A stretch of DNA of 64,000 nucleotides, taken from positions 62,001 to 126,000 of the forward strand of contig NZ_JALAMO010000012.1 of assembly GCF_026790065.1 (NCBI RefSeq). The letters run 5' to 3'. Positions 1-8,352 of this stretch are shown here, in pieces. Position 1 is the stretch's first letter; every line of letters starts with the position of its first letter. The position numbers and the translations under genes were made by a program. Origin of the DNA: Bacillus sp. N13C7. Its GTDB lineage: Bacteria; Bacillota; Bacilli; Bacillales; Bacillaceae. Below the pieces are notes generated by a model. It searched no databases. It was not told the origin of the DNA and worked only from the letters and a program-made list of their open reading frames with translations.

Positions 1-1348
1 GACGATTGAAGACAGCTATAAAAGGCTGATCCAGCCGGCAATCGAACGTGAAATCAGAAAAGAGCTGTCAGAAAAAGCGGATGAACAGGCAATTCACATC
101 TTCTCTGAGAACTTGAGAAAGCTTCTGCTTCAGCCGCCGATGAAAGGCAAAACCGTGCTCGGTGTTGACCCGGCCTTCCGAACTGGCTGTAAGCTTGCTG
201 TGTCAGACGAAACTGGAAAAGTATTGAAAATCGATGTCATCTATCCGCATGCACCAGTCAAGAAAACAAAAGAAGCCCACGAAAAAGTCAAAGCCATTCT
301 TGAGCAGCATCAAGTCGAGATGGTGGCGATTGGAAACGGCACGGCGTCCAGAGAAACAGAGCAATTCATCGTCAATGTACTGAAGGACATAACTCGTAAA
401 ATTTATTATGTGATCGTCAATGAAGCAGGAGCAAGCGTCTATTCGGCTTCTGAGCTTGCCAGAGAAGAATTCCCTGAGCTTCAGGTTGAAGAGCGCAGTG
501 CCGTATCTATTGCGCGAAGACTTCAAGACCCGCTCGCGGAGCTCGTTAAGATCGATCCGAAGTCTGTGGGTGTCGGGCAGTATCAGCATGATGTCAGCCA
601 AAAACGCTTAAATGAATCTCTGCGTTTCGTCGTCGAAACGGTCGTTAACCAGGTTGGAGTAAACGTCAACACAGCCTCCGCCGCGCTGCTGCAATATGTA
701 GCTGGACTATCGAAGTCGGTCGCAGGCAACATTGTCAAAAAACGTGAGGAAATCGGAAAGTTTTCGAATCGAAAAGAACTGAAGGACATCCCCAGACTCG
801 GTGCGAAAACCTATGAGCAATGCATCGGTTTCTTAAGGGTGCAGGAAGGGACAGAGCCTTTGGATAGAACAGGCATCCACCCGGAAAGCTATAAAGAAAC
901 AAAAGCGCTATTGAAAAAGCTCGGCCTTTCAACAGAACAAATCGGTACGGCAGAATTGAAGGATAAAATCAATCAGCTGGCGCTTTCTGAAACGGCGAAA
1001 GAACTGGGAATCGGCGAAATCACGCTGAAAGATATTTGTGAACAGCTGACAAGGCCGGAGCGCGATCCGCGTGATGAGGTGCCAAAGCCTTTGCTGAAAA
1101 CAGATGTCCTTCAGCTGGAGGATTTGAAAGAGGGAATGGAACTCCAGGGCACCGTGCGCAATGTCGTGGACTTCGGAGCGTTTGTTGATATCGGGGTCAA
1201 ACAAGACGGGCTTGTGCATATCTCAAAACTCAGCAATCAATTCGTCAAGCATCCTCTTGATGTCGTATCTGTCGGCGATATTGTGACAGTTTGGGTTGAC
1301 GGCGTAGATGTGCAAAAAGGCAGAGTATCGCTGTCTATGGTAAAATAA
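1..1348 (+). CDS. ydcI: Tex-family S1 RNA-binding protein YdcI (3' part)
   Basis: The reading frame is open at the left edge, so the 5' end lies outside; about 448 C-terminal residues of a protein usually near 720 are visible. In order they show a YqgF/RNase H-like core (VLGVDPAFRTGCK just after the segment at 113), a helix-hairpin-helix region (VNVNTASAALL to LGAKTYEQC), and a C-terminal S1 domain (EGMELQGTVRNVVDFGAFVDIG). Tex proteins are cytoplasmic nucleic-acid binding factors; the B. subtilis gene has this position upstream of ydcK and trnS. The stop is followed at once by a hairpin shared with the opposing gene cmpA. The family is certain; the name rests on family and neighbours. Confidence 0.95.
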   Translation, partial: TIEDSYKRLIQPAIEREIRKELSEKADEQAIHIFSENLRKLLLQPPMKGKTVLGVDPAFRTGCKLAVSDETGKVLKIDVIYPHAPVKKTKEAHEKVKAILEQHQVEMVAIGNGTASRETEQFIVNVLKDITRKIYYVIVNEAGASVYSASELAREEFPELQVEERSAVSIARRLQDPLAELVKIDPKSVGVGQYQHDVSQKRLNESLRFVVETVVNQVGVNVNTASAALLQYVAGLSKSVAGNIVKKREEIGKFSNRKELKDIPRLGAKTYEQCIGFLRVQEGTEPLDRTGIHPESYKETKALLKKLGLSTEQIGTAELKDKINQLALSETAKELGIGEITLKDICEQLTRPERDPRDEVPKPLLKTDVLQLEDLKEGMELQGTVRNVVDFGAFVDIGVKQDGLVHISKLSNQFVKHPLDVVSVGDIVTVWVDGVDVQKGRVSLSMVK

Positions 1349-1376
1349 AAGCACTGCTTACGAGCAGTGTTTTTTC
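1349..1376 (+). terminator. Terminator of ydcI, overlapping the 3' end of cmpA
   Basis: GCACTGCT, loop TACG, AGCAGTG, then a run of T. The stem and T-run contain the last codons and stop of cmpA on the opposite strand, so one short sequence serves both genes. Confidence 0.8.
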
Positions 1377-1471
1377 CTATAGAAATACCAGCATTGATTC
1401 AGCAGTTTAATTTGGTAATTATCTTTTTCAAGGAACGCTTTTTGCATCTGTTTTTTAAGCCAATTTGGCAT
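1358..1471 (-). CDS. cmpA: CmpA, small sporulation protein (37 aa)
   Basis: A 37-codon ORF beginning MPNWLKKQMQKAF and ending WYFYRKKHCS. It is preceded by a strong ribosome binding site (GAGGAGGAATCAGCCT before ATG). The sequence, size and place between ydcI and ydcK match CmpA of B. subtilis. That peptide acts in the mother cell during sporulation, linking spore coat and cortex assembly and helping ClpXP remove SpoIVA in cells that assemble the coat badly. It is basic, with no signal peptide or membrane segment. The stop codon lies inside the ydcI terminator hairpin, so the two genes converge with full overlap of their ends. Confidence 0.9.
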   Translation of the reverse strand: MPNWLKKQMQKAFLEKDNYQIKLLNQCWYFYRKKHCS

Positions 1472-1574
1472 AGGCTGATTCCTCCTCAGCTTTTATCATA
1501 TGAGGGACGGTGATTACCATATTGTATGCGAACGGTGAATTGTCCCGTTCAATGTTTTTTAAGTGAGGTGCACC

Positions 1575-2027
1575 ATGGATAACGAAGAGCTTCAAAAGCT
1601 GACAGAGGATATTTCAGAAACGTATTTTAAAAAGCCGTTCCGCCACCATGCGGTTTTTAATGACAGGCTTAAAACCACGGGCGGAAGATATCTGTTAACT
1701 TCCCATAACATTGAATTGAACAGGAAATATCTGATTGAGCACGGCAGGGAGGAACTGATCGGCATCATCAAGCACGAGCTCTGCCATTATCATCTTCACC
1801 TTGAGGGAAAAGGATATAAGCACAGAGACAGAGATTTTCGATTGCTGCTGCAGCAGGTCAACGCGCCAAGGTTCTGTACACCCCTTAAGAAAAAAACTGA
1901 AAGCAAAAAAACTTATATGTATATCTGCACAGCCTGCGGCCAACAGTATATAAAGAAGCGTGCCATGAATCCTGACAGATACAGATGCGGAAAATGCCGC
2001 GGAAAAATAAAAAGAATTTTTTCGTGA
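1575..2027 (+). CDS. ydcK: SprT-like zinc metalloprotein YdcK
   Basis: 150 residues from the ATG at 1575, chosen over the in-frame GTG at 1563 because GTGAGGTG just before it is a good ribosome binding site. An HELCH zinc-protease-like motif lies at residues 67-71 followed by further histidines (YHLH). The C-terminus carries two CxxC pairs (CTACG and CGKC), as in the zinc ribbon of SprT-family proteins. It probably acts in the cytoplasm as a metal-dependent peptidase-like protein; the substrate is unknown. It lies between cmpA and the tRNA cluster as in B. subtilis. Confidence 0.92.
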   Translation: MDNEELQKLTEDISETYFKKPFRHHAVFNDRLKTTGGRYLLTSHNIELNRKYLIEHGREELIGIIKHELCHYHLHLEGKGYKHRDRDFRLLLQQVNAPRFCTPLKKKTESKKTYMYICTACGQQYIKKRAMNPDRYRCGKCRGKIKRIFS

Positions 2028-2104
2028 AAAAGGTTGACGAATATGGCAAGCCTATGTTACATTATAAAAGTCGTCACGAGAGATAAATAAAAAATATTTA
2101 CCTC

Positions 2105-2133
2105 TTGACACTGGAAACCAAGGCTGATATAAT
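2105..2133 (+). promoter_or_regulatory. Sigma-A promoter of the tRNA cluster
   Basis: TTGACA at 2105-2110, a 17-bp spacer and TATAAT at 2128-2133, with an extended -10 (TG two bases before). This consensus promoter lies just upstream of the first tRNA, as expected for a strongly expressed stable-RNA operon. Confidence 0.9.
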
Positions 2134-2150
2134 AAGTCTTGTCTCACTAT

Positions 2151-2225
2151 TCCACAGTAGCTCAGTGGTAGAGCTATCGGCTGTTAACCGATCGGTCGCA
2201 GGTTCGAATCCTGCCTGTGGAGCCA
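2151..2225 (+). tRNA. trnS-Asn: tRNA-Asn (GTT)
   Basis: Complete cloverleaf: acceptor TCCACAG pairs with CTGTGGA, the anticodon loop reads GTT, the T loop is GGTTCGAATCC, and the CCA end is encoded. First gene of the cluster. Confidence 0.97.
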
Positions 2226-2229
2226 TATT

Positions 2230-2320
2230 GGAGAAGTACTCAAGTGGCTGAAGAGGCGCCCCTGCTAAGGGTGTAGGTCGCGTAAGCGGCGCGAGGGTTC
2301 AAATCCCTCCTTCTCCGCCA
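2230..2320 (+). tRNA. trnS-Ser: tRNA-Ser (GCT)
   Basis: Class II tRNA with a long variable arm. Acceptor GGAGAAG pairs with CTTCTCC, the anticodon is GCT, and CCA is encoded. Confidence 0.97.
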
Positions 2321-2349
2321 TAAGATTTCGATATAAGTTCTCAACCATC

Positions 2350-2421
2350 GGCCCGTTGGTCAAGCGGTTAAGACACCGCCCTTTCACGGCGGTAACACGG
2401 GTTCGAATCCCGTACGGGTCA
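2350..2421 (+). tRNA. trnS-Glu: tRNA-Glu (TTC)
   Basis: Acceptor GGCCCGT pairs with ACGGGTC and the anticodon loop is CTTTCAC. The discriminator A is followed by TTCCA, so CCA is not encoded directly. Confidence 0.95.
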
Positions 2422-2432
2422 TTCCATTTCGT

Positions 2433-2507
2433 TGGGCTATAGCCAAGCGGTAAGGCAACGGACTTTGACTCCGTCATGCGTTGGTTCGAATCCAGCTAGC
2501 CCAGCCA
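2433..2507 (+). tRNA. trnS-Gln: tRNA-Gln (TTG)
   Basis: Acceptor TGGGCTA pairs with TAGCCCA, the anticodon loop is CTTTGAC, and CCA is encoded. Confidence 0.96.
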
Positions 2508-2534
2508 TTTTTATTTTTTGAAATCTAATAGTAA

Positions 2535-2610
2535 GAGCCATTAGCTCAGTTGGTAGAGCATCTGACTTTTAATCAGAGGGTCGAAGGTTCGAGTCCTTCA
2601 TGGCTCACCA
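2535..2610 (+). tRNA. trnS-Lys: tRNA-Lys (TTT)
   Basis: Acceptor GAGCCAT pairs with ATGGCTC, the anticodon loop is CTTTTAA, and CCA is encoded. Confidence 0.96.
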
Positions 2611-2621
2611 TTGTGTCTTAT

Positions 2622-2704
2622 GCGGGTGTGGCGGAATTGGCAGACGCGCTAGACTTAGGATCTAGTGTCTTTACGGCGTGGGGGTTCGAGTCCCTTCACC
2701 CGCA
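2622..2704 (+). tRNA. trnS-Leu1: tRNA-Leu (TAG)
   Basis: Class II tRNA. Acceptor GCGGGTG pairs with CACCCGC and the anticodon stem-loop CTAGA-CTTAGGA-TCTAG gives TAG. The CCA end is not encoded. Confidence 0.95.
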
Positions 2705-2785
2705 CTTTATTTACAAAGTGCACGCAAATTGGTTTTACTAGGTTAAGAGCCTAATAAATCAGCACAAACACAATTCAATGATCAC

Positions 2786-2869
<84 letters not shown>

Positions 2870-2873
2870 TCCC

Positions 2874-2914
2874 AATAATACCAAGGGTTTAACCACCTTT
2901 GGTATTATTTTTTT
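2874..2914 (+). terminator. Terminator of the tRNA cluster
   Basis: AATAATACCAA...TTGGTATTATT followed by T7. Hairpins with the same ATACCAA/TTGGTAT arms recur through the window, several of them next to tRNA-Leu fragments. Confidence 0.9.
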
Positions 2915-2968
2915 ATGCGGAAAATACGGCTATAGAAGAAGACTTGCTCACCAAAACTCACCAGTTAC

Positions 2969-3076
2969 TTAAAGTAAGTCGTCCAAACGGTCGGCAGTTT
3001 CCTTCTGTTTATTAGGGAAAAGGTGTCCGTAAGTATTCATTGTGAAAGAAGCGGAACTATGTCCTAATCGTTCAAA
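2969..3076 (-). pseudogene. Remnant of tyrosine integrase (C-terminus)
   Basis: On the minus strand this reads FERLGHSSASFTMNTYGHLF and then PNKQKETADRLDDLL and a stop. It contains the catalytic His (LGHSS) and nucleophile Tyr (NTYGHLFP) of tyrosine recombinases. Before FER the frame loses all similarity, so the rest of the gene is gone. Its position and direction next to tRNA-Leu are those of the integrase of an ICEBs1-type element. I infer the scar of a lost or degraded element. Confidence 0.85.
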
Positions 3077-3208
3077 AAAATAAAGGGTGATACATATTAT
3101 ACATGACTAATATGCATTACCCATTTCTTTTTTGTTCAAAAATCGCGCCCGATTGTTGAAGAACATAAGCTAATACAACTGACTCGATTTCTAAAGTTGC
3201 TCCATTCT

Positions 3209-4209
3209 TTATTTAAACAACTCATCCACAACCTGTTTTAAAATCTCGTAAGACTGAATTTCCTTGCTCAATTCGTAAATATTAGATAACGCAATTAATT
3301 CATCTACTTGATACATTTGTTGGAAGTCAATTAGTTCGCGACGAATTGTTTCTCGATCACCCATGATTGTATACCCCAGTCGATTATGGAGAATTTCTAA
3401 TTCAAACTGTGATAACGATTCTAGGAAGTTTTCAGTGGGTGGAATAAGCTTACTTAAATTATTTGTATAAATATCAATATACACCTGCAAATGACTTGCA
3501 GAAATAAAAGATGCCTCGTCCATAGATTCTGCTGCAATCACATTAATGCAAGCGATCACATAAGGCTCTTGTAAATAAGAAGACGGTTGGAAATTTTCTC
3601 GATAAATAGAGAGCGCTTCTTCCATCGCATGGGGTGAAAATTGAGCGCCAAATGCATAGGGTAAACCAAGCTTTGCAGCAATTTCCGCTGAATCGTTTGA
3701 GGATCCTAACACAAAAACAGGCACATGCGTTCCAATACCCGGATAAGCGCGAACCTCTCCCTGTACACTCTTATCCCCGACAAAACGCAAAATATCATTT
3801 ACTTCTCTTTCAAAGAAAAACACGCCATTATGGTTGGAACGACGAATCACATCGGCCGTTTTTTGATCCGTTCCGGGTGCGCGTCCTAATGCCAATCTAC
3901 ACGATTTGGATATAATGTTTCAAGTGTTCCAAATTGCTCCGCTACGATTAATGGGGAATGATTTGGCAGCATAATACCCCCTGAACCTACGCGAATGTCT
4001 TTTGTATTTGCTAATATATGTTGTACAATTGATACGGTTGCTGCACTTGCATAAGCGTCGTGATTATGATGCTCTGCAAACCAAATCCGTTTATAGCCCA
4101 TATGATCTACAGCTTTAGCTAATGACACTGCAGAATCAATCCCTTGTTTCATTGTTTCTCCTTGTCTTAATGGAGCAACTGATAAAACAGATATATCAAA
4201 TTTTTTCAT
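3209..4209 (-). pseudogene. yddN: YddN-like flavin-dependent (luciferase-like) monooxygenase, frameshifted
   Basis: Two overlapping frames make up one bacterial-luciferase-like protein. The N-terminal part starts at 4209 (MKKFDISVLSVAPLRQG, after an AGAGGTGAAATT binding site) and carries the family signature WFAEHHNHD and GGIMLPNHSPL. It ends LYPNRVDWH-stop. The second frame continues LALGRAPGTDQK to the stop at 3209. One missing base near 3893-3895 (AA where AAA is needed) explains the break. Such proteins use reduced flavin and oxygen; the substrate is unknown. It may be a genuine pseudogene or a sequencing error in a short A/T run. The name comes from its place before lrp, as in strain 168. 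Confidence 0.8.
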
Positions 4210-4474
4210 AATTTCACCTCTAAAAATAATGAACTTATACAAAATCAGTGAAAAAACCATTTTAAATAAATGTCTCATATTAAATGGTGTACATTCCTCT
4301 TTTGATTTGTATGCAAATAAATATATACTTTCTCAATCGATCAATACATAGGGAAAATAAAGTTATTTAACAGTTTCACTTTATTTTTAAAGTTTTAAAC
4401 AAACATAAAAAAATGTACAGTGAACAAACTATGTAAAAAAAATACAACTTGTTTTTCAGAAAGGATACAAGAAA

Positions 4475-4886
4475 ATGATTGATGAAATAGATAAAAGAAT
4501 ACTCGATGAGCTGTCTAAAAATAGTCGCCTTACAATGAAAAAATTAGGGGGAAAAAGTACATCTCACTGCTCCAGCAACCGCATCAAGAGTAGTAAAGTT
4601 ATTAGACAATGGCATAATAAAAGGATGCAGTATTGAAGTGAATCAAGTGAAATTAGGCTTCTCTATACATGCTTTTCTTAATATTTTTATCGAAAAAATC
4701 CATCATCAACCCTATTTAGCTTTTATAGAAACACAAGGTAACTATGTAATAAACAATTATAAAGTTAGTGGAGACGGTTGCTATTTGCTTGAATGTAAAT
4801 TTCCCTCAAACGAGGTATTAGATCTATTTTTAAATGACTTAAACAAACATGCAAACTATAAAGTGTCGATTGTTATTGGTAAATAG
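4475..4886 (+). pseudogene. Lrp/AsnC-family regulator, frameshifted
   Basis: MIDEIDKRILDELSKNSRLTMKKLG opens a typical Lrp helix-turn-helix. The frame then breaks at a run of five G near 4548-4553, where four would keep it. The other frame continues to EVNQVKLGFSIHAFLNIF and GDGCYLLECKFPS, the RAM/effector domain, ending at 4886. It closely resembles the intact regulator at 26016-26426, which also neighbours a metallo-hydrolase. The full product would be about 136 residues. A one-base error cannot be excluded. It corresponds in place to lrpA/lrpB of strain 168. Confidence 0.8.
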
Positions 4887-5042
4887 TTAACCTTTATAAA
4901 ACGGAGATGTGTGGTCATATAACTAACATGATATATTTCTGCTCTAAAAAGCCTTAGTTTGGATATGAAATTTACCAAGCTAGGGCTTTTTTTATACATA
5001 ATGTCACATTCATACATTATGATAACCACATTATTCATCAGA

Positions 5043-5200
5043 CATTAAATGACGTATTATACGAAAATCATGAGTCAGTACGTCTATTAGAGAAAGAGAC
5101 AGTCATTGTAAAACATATGCCGAATCGCTTTTTCAATACAGATTTACATGAAAAGCTACAGAACAAGGGGTGAAAGAATTAAATCGCTCCTGCTGAGCAT
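5043..5200 (+). pseudogene. yddQ: Isochorismatase-family remnant (YddQ-like)
   Basis: The forward translation includes NDVLYENHESVRLLEKET, then VIVKHMPNRFFNTDLHEKLQNKG and, after a frameshift, GVKELN. This is the pattern of the central part of isochorismatase/cysteine-hydrolase proteins such as YddQ, which stands between lrpB and yddR in strain 168. Both ends are missing. Its place between an lrp fragment and a yddR-like gene supports the reading. Confidence 0.6.
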
Positions 5201-5254
5201 GTTTGCGACATAACGTCTTTCCTTCCACAAGAAAGATGATTCAGCAATTTAAAA

Positions 5255-5294
5255 AAGGATGTTCAGAAAAATAACTTCTGGACACCCTTTATTC
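5255..5294 (+). terminator. Terminator-like hairpin after the yddQ remnant
   Basis: AAAGGATGTTCAGAA, a short loop, then TTCTGGACACCCTTT. The 15-bp stem has two G-T pairs and is followed by TATT. Probably the old terminator of yddQ. Confidence 0.6.
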
Positions 5295-5730
5295 ATTATA
5301 CTTTATTTTGTTTTTCGATATCATTATTCCCATCTGATAAAAGATCAAGGTGCCCTGTTTTTGATCCAAGTAAGACTATGTACAGAGTGTTTTTGCCATA
5401 AATATAGATATTGATGAAGGTATACATAAAGCACCCAATTGATCGATTTACTTTAATGTTAGTTCCCTCAATATCTCCATTCTCTTCCGATTTTTACCTG
5501 AAGCTGCTGGCCATGTTAAATATAGCTCTCCCAGAACTTTTCATTATGCTATTATTACATAATTTCTCTATCATTTTTTATCTGTTTGATCTATTTAAAC
5601 GTTAATTCCTTTCGAAAATAAAGTCAAAGAGTTAAAACACTTTTTTTTATCTATGTATTTGAACACTGCTGATATTATACACTTAACTCTGTCGAAGTAA
5701 GACAAATAAAAAAGAAAGTGAGTTGTAAAT
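5295..5730. other. AT-rich intergenic stretch
   Basis: No convincing gene. The only forward frame (5411-5605) is AT-rich, lacks a ribosome binding site and matches no family I recognise. The end of the stretch holds the upstream region of the metallo-hydrolase at 5731. Confidence 0.4.
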
Positions 5731-6495
5731 ATGAATATTACACAAATTCGAAATGCAACAATTGTTGTAAAATACGCAAATAAAAAATTTTTAATAGATC
5801 CTATGTTAGCAGAGAAAGGTACGTACGCTACTTTCCCTGAAACGATCAGACAAGATCTATTTAATCCTTTGGTGAGTTTGCCAACATCAATTGATAACAT
5901 TCTGGATGGCGTAGATGGAGTAATTGTTACTCATCTACACCTAGATCACTTTGATGATGTGGCAAAAAACGTATTGCCAAAAAACATCAAAATGTTTGTT
6001 CAAAATGAAGCAGATGCAAAAGAAGTAAAATCAAGTGGTTTCAAAAATGTAGAAGTACTGCAACAAGACACTGTTTTTGAAGGGATCCAATTAGTAAAAA
6101 CAAATGGTGAACATGGCAGAGGAGAAGAGTTATTAAACTTAATGGGTGATGTTTGTGGATTAGTATTCAAGCACCCAAGTGAAAAAGTTTTATATGTAGC
6201 TGGGGATACAGTTTGGTATGATGCTATCGAAGACGAGATTCATACACATCAACCAGAAATCATTGTGGTTAATGGTGGAGACAATCAAAGATTAGATTTA
6301 GGTTCACTCATCATGGGAAAAGAAGACATCTATGAAGTTCACAAGGCTGCTCCTCATGCTAAGATTATATCTGTTCATATGGAAGCTGTTAACCATTGGA
6401 CACTATCTAGAGAAGAATTAAAAAAGTTTAGTAAAGAAAAAGGATTCTCAAGTAATATTTTAGTTCCAGAAGACGGAGAGTCTTACACATTTTAA
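5731..6495 (+). CDS. yddR: Metal-dependent hydrolase of the UPF0173/YddR type
   Basis: 254 residues. The zinc-binding motif THLHLDHFDD (HxHxDH) lies near residues 70-80 and a second metal cluster is visible as NGEHGRGEE, VAGDTVWYD and VNGGDN. This is the metallo-beta-lactamase fold of the small UPF0173 hydrolases, cytoplasmic with unknown substrate. The start is the ATG after AAAGTGAG. It lies downstream of yddN, lrp and yddQ remnants, the order seen for yddR in strain 168. A close relative is encoded at 24999-25760 beside an intact Lrp regulator, so the module is present twice. Confidence 0.85.
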   Translation: MNITQIRNATIVVKYANKKFLIDPMLAEKGTYATFPETIRQDLFNPLVSLPTSIDNILDGVDGVIVTHLHLDHFDDVAKNVLPKNIKMFVQNEADAKEVKSSGFKNVEVLQQDTVFEGIQLVKTNGEHGRGEELLNLMGDVCGLVFKHPSEKVLYVAGDTVWYDAIEDEIHTHQPEIIVVNGGDNQRLDLGSLIMGKEDIYEVHKAAPHAKIISVHMEAVNHWTLSREELKKFSKEKGFSSNILVPEDGESYTF

Positions 6496-6707
6496 TATGA
6501 ACACCGACAAATAAGATTGTCTTGTTCATTTTTTAAAAATAGAAGAAGCTCATAATTATAAAAACTAATCATGAGCTTCTTCTAATAATGAATATAATTA
6601 AATATTAAATATATCGAAAATCCTAAATATATAGAATAACAAAAATGGAATGTTATGACAAAAAAACTTGAAAAGCAACAAAGATTTGTCGTTAGGAGGT
6701 AGAATTC

Positions 6708-8018
6708 ATGGTAATGACAAAAAAAGATACAAATATATCAACACAGCAGCCTCTTTGGTTACAAGGTTATATTGATTCACCAGAAAAACAAAACCAACTT
6801 TATAAAAAAACATTAAAAATATTGATTTTTTCACAAATATTTGGGGGAGCAGGACTTGGTGCCGGGATAACAGTTGGGGCGCTTCTTGCACAAGATATGA
6901 TAGGATCGGAAAATGTAGCAGGAATTCCAACTGCCCTCTTTACTTTTGGATCTGCCGTAGCTGCCCTACTTATAGGAGCATCTTCACAACGTTTTGGTCG
7001 CAGAGCCGGACTTGCAGGTGGTTTCCTTATAGGTGGATTAGGTGCTATAGGTGTTATAATTGCGGCTTTAATCAACAGCGTTGCCCTATTATTTGTTTCC
7101 CTTCTTATTTATGGAGCAGGTATGGCTTCTAATCTTCAAGTTCGATATGCTGGGACAGACCTTGCAAATGAGAAACAACGGGGAACTGCTGCAAGTATGG
7201 CCTTGGTTTCTACTACTTTAGGAGCTGTAGTAGGCCCTAACCTAGTTAATACAATGGGGGAATTTGCAGATTCAATTGGTGTTCCCAATTTAGCTGGTCC
7301 GTTCATCATGTCAGGAGCAGCTTTTATAATTGCTGGAATTATTCTCTTAATTTTTCTTCGTCCAGATCCGCTGTTTGTATCAACAGCTATTGCAAATGCT
7401 GAGAAAAAAGACGATAAAGTACAAATAGGAGGAAGTCTAAAAAATCCTTTTATAGACAAAAAAGGAATAATGGTAGGAGCTGTCATTATGATTTTAGCTC
7501 AACTAATCATGACAGCTATTATGACAATGACACCTGTTCACATGGGTCATCACGGTCATGGTTTGAGCGAAGTGGGATTAGTTATAGGGCTCCATATTGC
7601 AGCGATGTACCTTCCTTCACCATTGACTGGTTTATTAGTAGATAAGTTTGGTCGCACTACTATGGCTATTGCTTCAGGTGCTACACTTCTTGCTGCTGGA
7701 TTGGTGGCAGCTATTGCACCGGCAGATTCATTATCATTACTCATCCTAGCACTAGTATTATTAGGGGTAGGCTGGAACTTTGGTTTACTAACGGGAACTG
7801 CCCTCATTATAGATTCAACACACCCATCTCTACGCGCAAAAACACAAGGAACATTTGATGTCTTAGTAGCACTATCAGGAGCAGCGGGGGGAGCCTTGTC
7901 AGGAATGGTTGTTGCACATTCTAGTTACACAATACTATCAATTTCTGGAGCCGTTTTATCATTGTTACTTATTCCTGTAGTTATTTGGTATTTTAAAGGG
8001 AATCAGGAAAAAGCATAA
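6708..8018 (+). CDS. MFS transporter
   Basis: 436 residues with about twelve hydrophobic segments and the MFS loop motif (SSQRFGRRAGLAGG after the second segment, VDKFGRTTMAIASG in the second half). It starts at ATG 6708 behind AGGAGG. The loop MGHHGHG between the halves is histidine-rich. A soluble N-terminal stretch of about 40 residues precedes the first segment. It is transcribed alone and ends at a hairpin with a T-run. The direction suggests drug or metabolite efflux, but the substrate is unknown. It may correspond to yddS, whose sequence I do not recall well enough to name it. Confidence 0.85.
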   Translation: MVMTKKDTNISTQQPLWLQGYIDSPEKQNQLYKKTLKILIFSQIFGGAGLGAGITVGALLAQDMIGSENVAGIPTALFTFGSAVAALLIGASSQRFGRRAGLAGGFLIGGLGAIGVIIAALINSVALLFVSLLIYGAGMASNLQVRYAGTDLANEKQRGTAASMALVSTTLGAVVGPNLVNTMGEFADSIGVPNLAGPFIMSGAAFIIAGIILLIFLRPDPLFVSTAIANAEKKDDKVQIGGSLKNPFIDKKGIMVGAVIMILAQLIMTAIMTMTPVHMGHHGHGLSEVGLVIGLHIAAMYLPSPLTGLLVDKFGRTTMAIASGATLLAAGLVAAIAPADSLSLLILALVLLGVGWNFGLLTGTALIIDSTHPSLRAKTQGTFDVLVALSGAAGGALSGMVVAHSSYTILSISGAVLSLLLIPVVIWYFKGNQEKA

Positions 8019-8066
8019 GCTTATATAACTTGCTATACATTTAAAGAACCTAAGTAGACATTACTT

Positions 8067-8096
8067 TAAGGTGGCAACGGAACCTCCTTTTTTTTA
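8067..8096 (+). terminator. Terminator of the MFS gene
   Basis: AAGGTGG...CCTCCTT followed by eight T. The 5' arm reads AAGGTGGCAACGG, similar to the T-box core of tRNA-sensing leaders, but no specifier stem lies upstream. Confidence 0.65.
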
Positions 8097-8172
8097 TTTA
8101 TTATAGTAAGGAGTTGACATGGCATTAGTGGCATTTGTGTAATTACACAATTATTTAGTTGTTCGTTTACAG

Positions 8173-8352
8173 TTAAAAATAGTGCCTATTTTGTCCCAAA
8201 ATGAATATAAAACGATGAAAATGAGTGTAATGAATGACATCATATACTTGAAATAACAGGCTTTTTTTGTAACTAATGATAAGCATCCGCTTTATTGAGG
8301 GATTCGAACTAATAAAGAAGATACCAAACCATATTGGTATCTTTTTTGTTTT
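8173..8352 (+). repeat. Element-end repeat plus tRNA-Leu/terminator scar (copy 1)
   Basis: AGTGCCTATTTTGTCCCAAA, then ATGAATATAAAAC, and later TTTTTGTAACTAATGATAAG, then CATCCGCTTTATTGAGGG. The same pieces recur at 23441-23536. After TTGAGGG (as in attB) come ATTCGAAC, resembling the tRNA T loop, and the hairpin AGATACCAA/TTGGTATCT with T6. This looks like the right end of an integrated element joined to a degraded tRNA-Leu end. Confidence 0.65.

Noticed and set aside
203..601. Minus-strand ORF of 132 aa opposite ydcI
   Set aside because: Lies wholly within the conserved ydcI coding sequence in another frame; no ribosome binding site and no family features.
2265..2741. ORFs across the tRNA genes on both strands (70 and 63 aa)
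   Set aside because: Their sequence is tRNA read as protein (for example EGFEPSR from a tRNA); not genes.
3134..3208. CRISPR-like or long repeat arrays anywhere in the window
   Set aside because: No regularly spaced repeats seen; the repeated pieces found are tRNA-derived scars and terminators.
5411..5605. Plus-strand ORF of 64 aa before the yddR-like gene
   Set aside because: Hydrophobic only because the DNA is AT-rich; weak start and no neighbours in support, so not called a gene.
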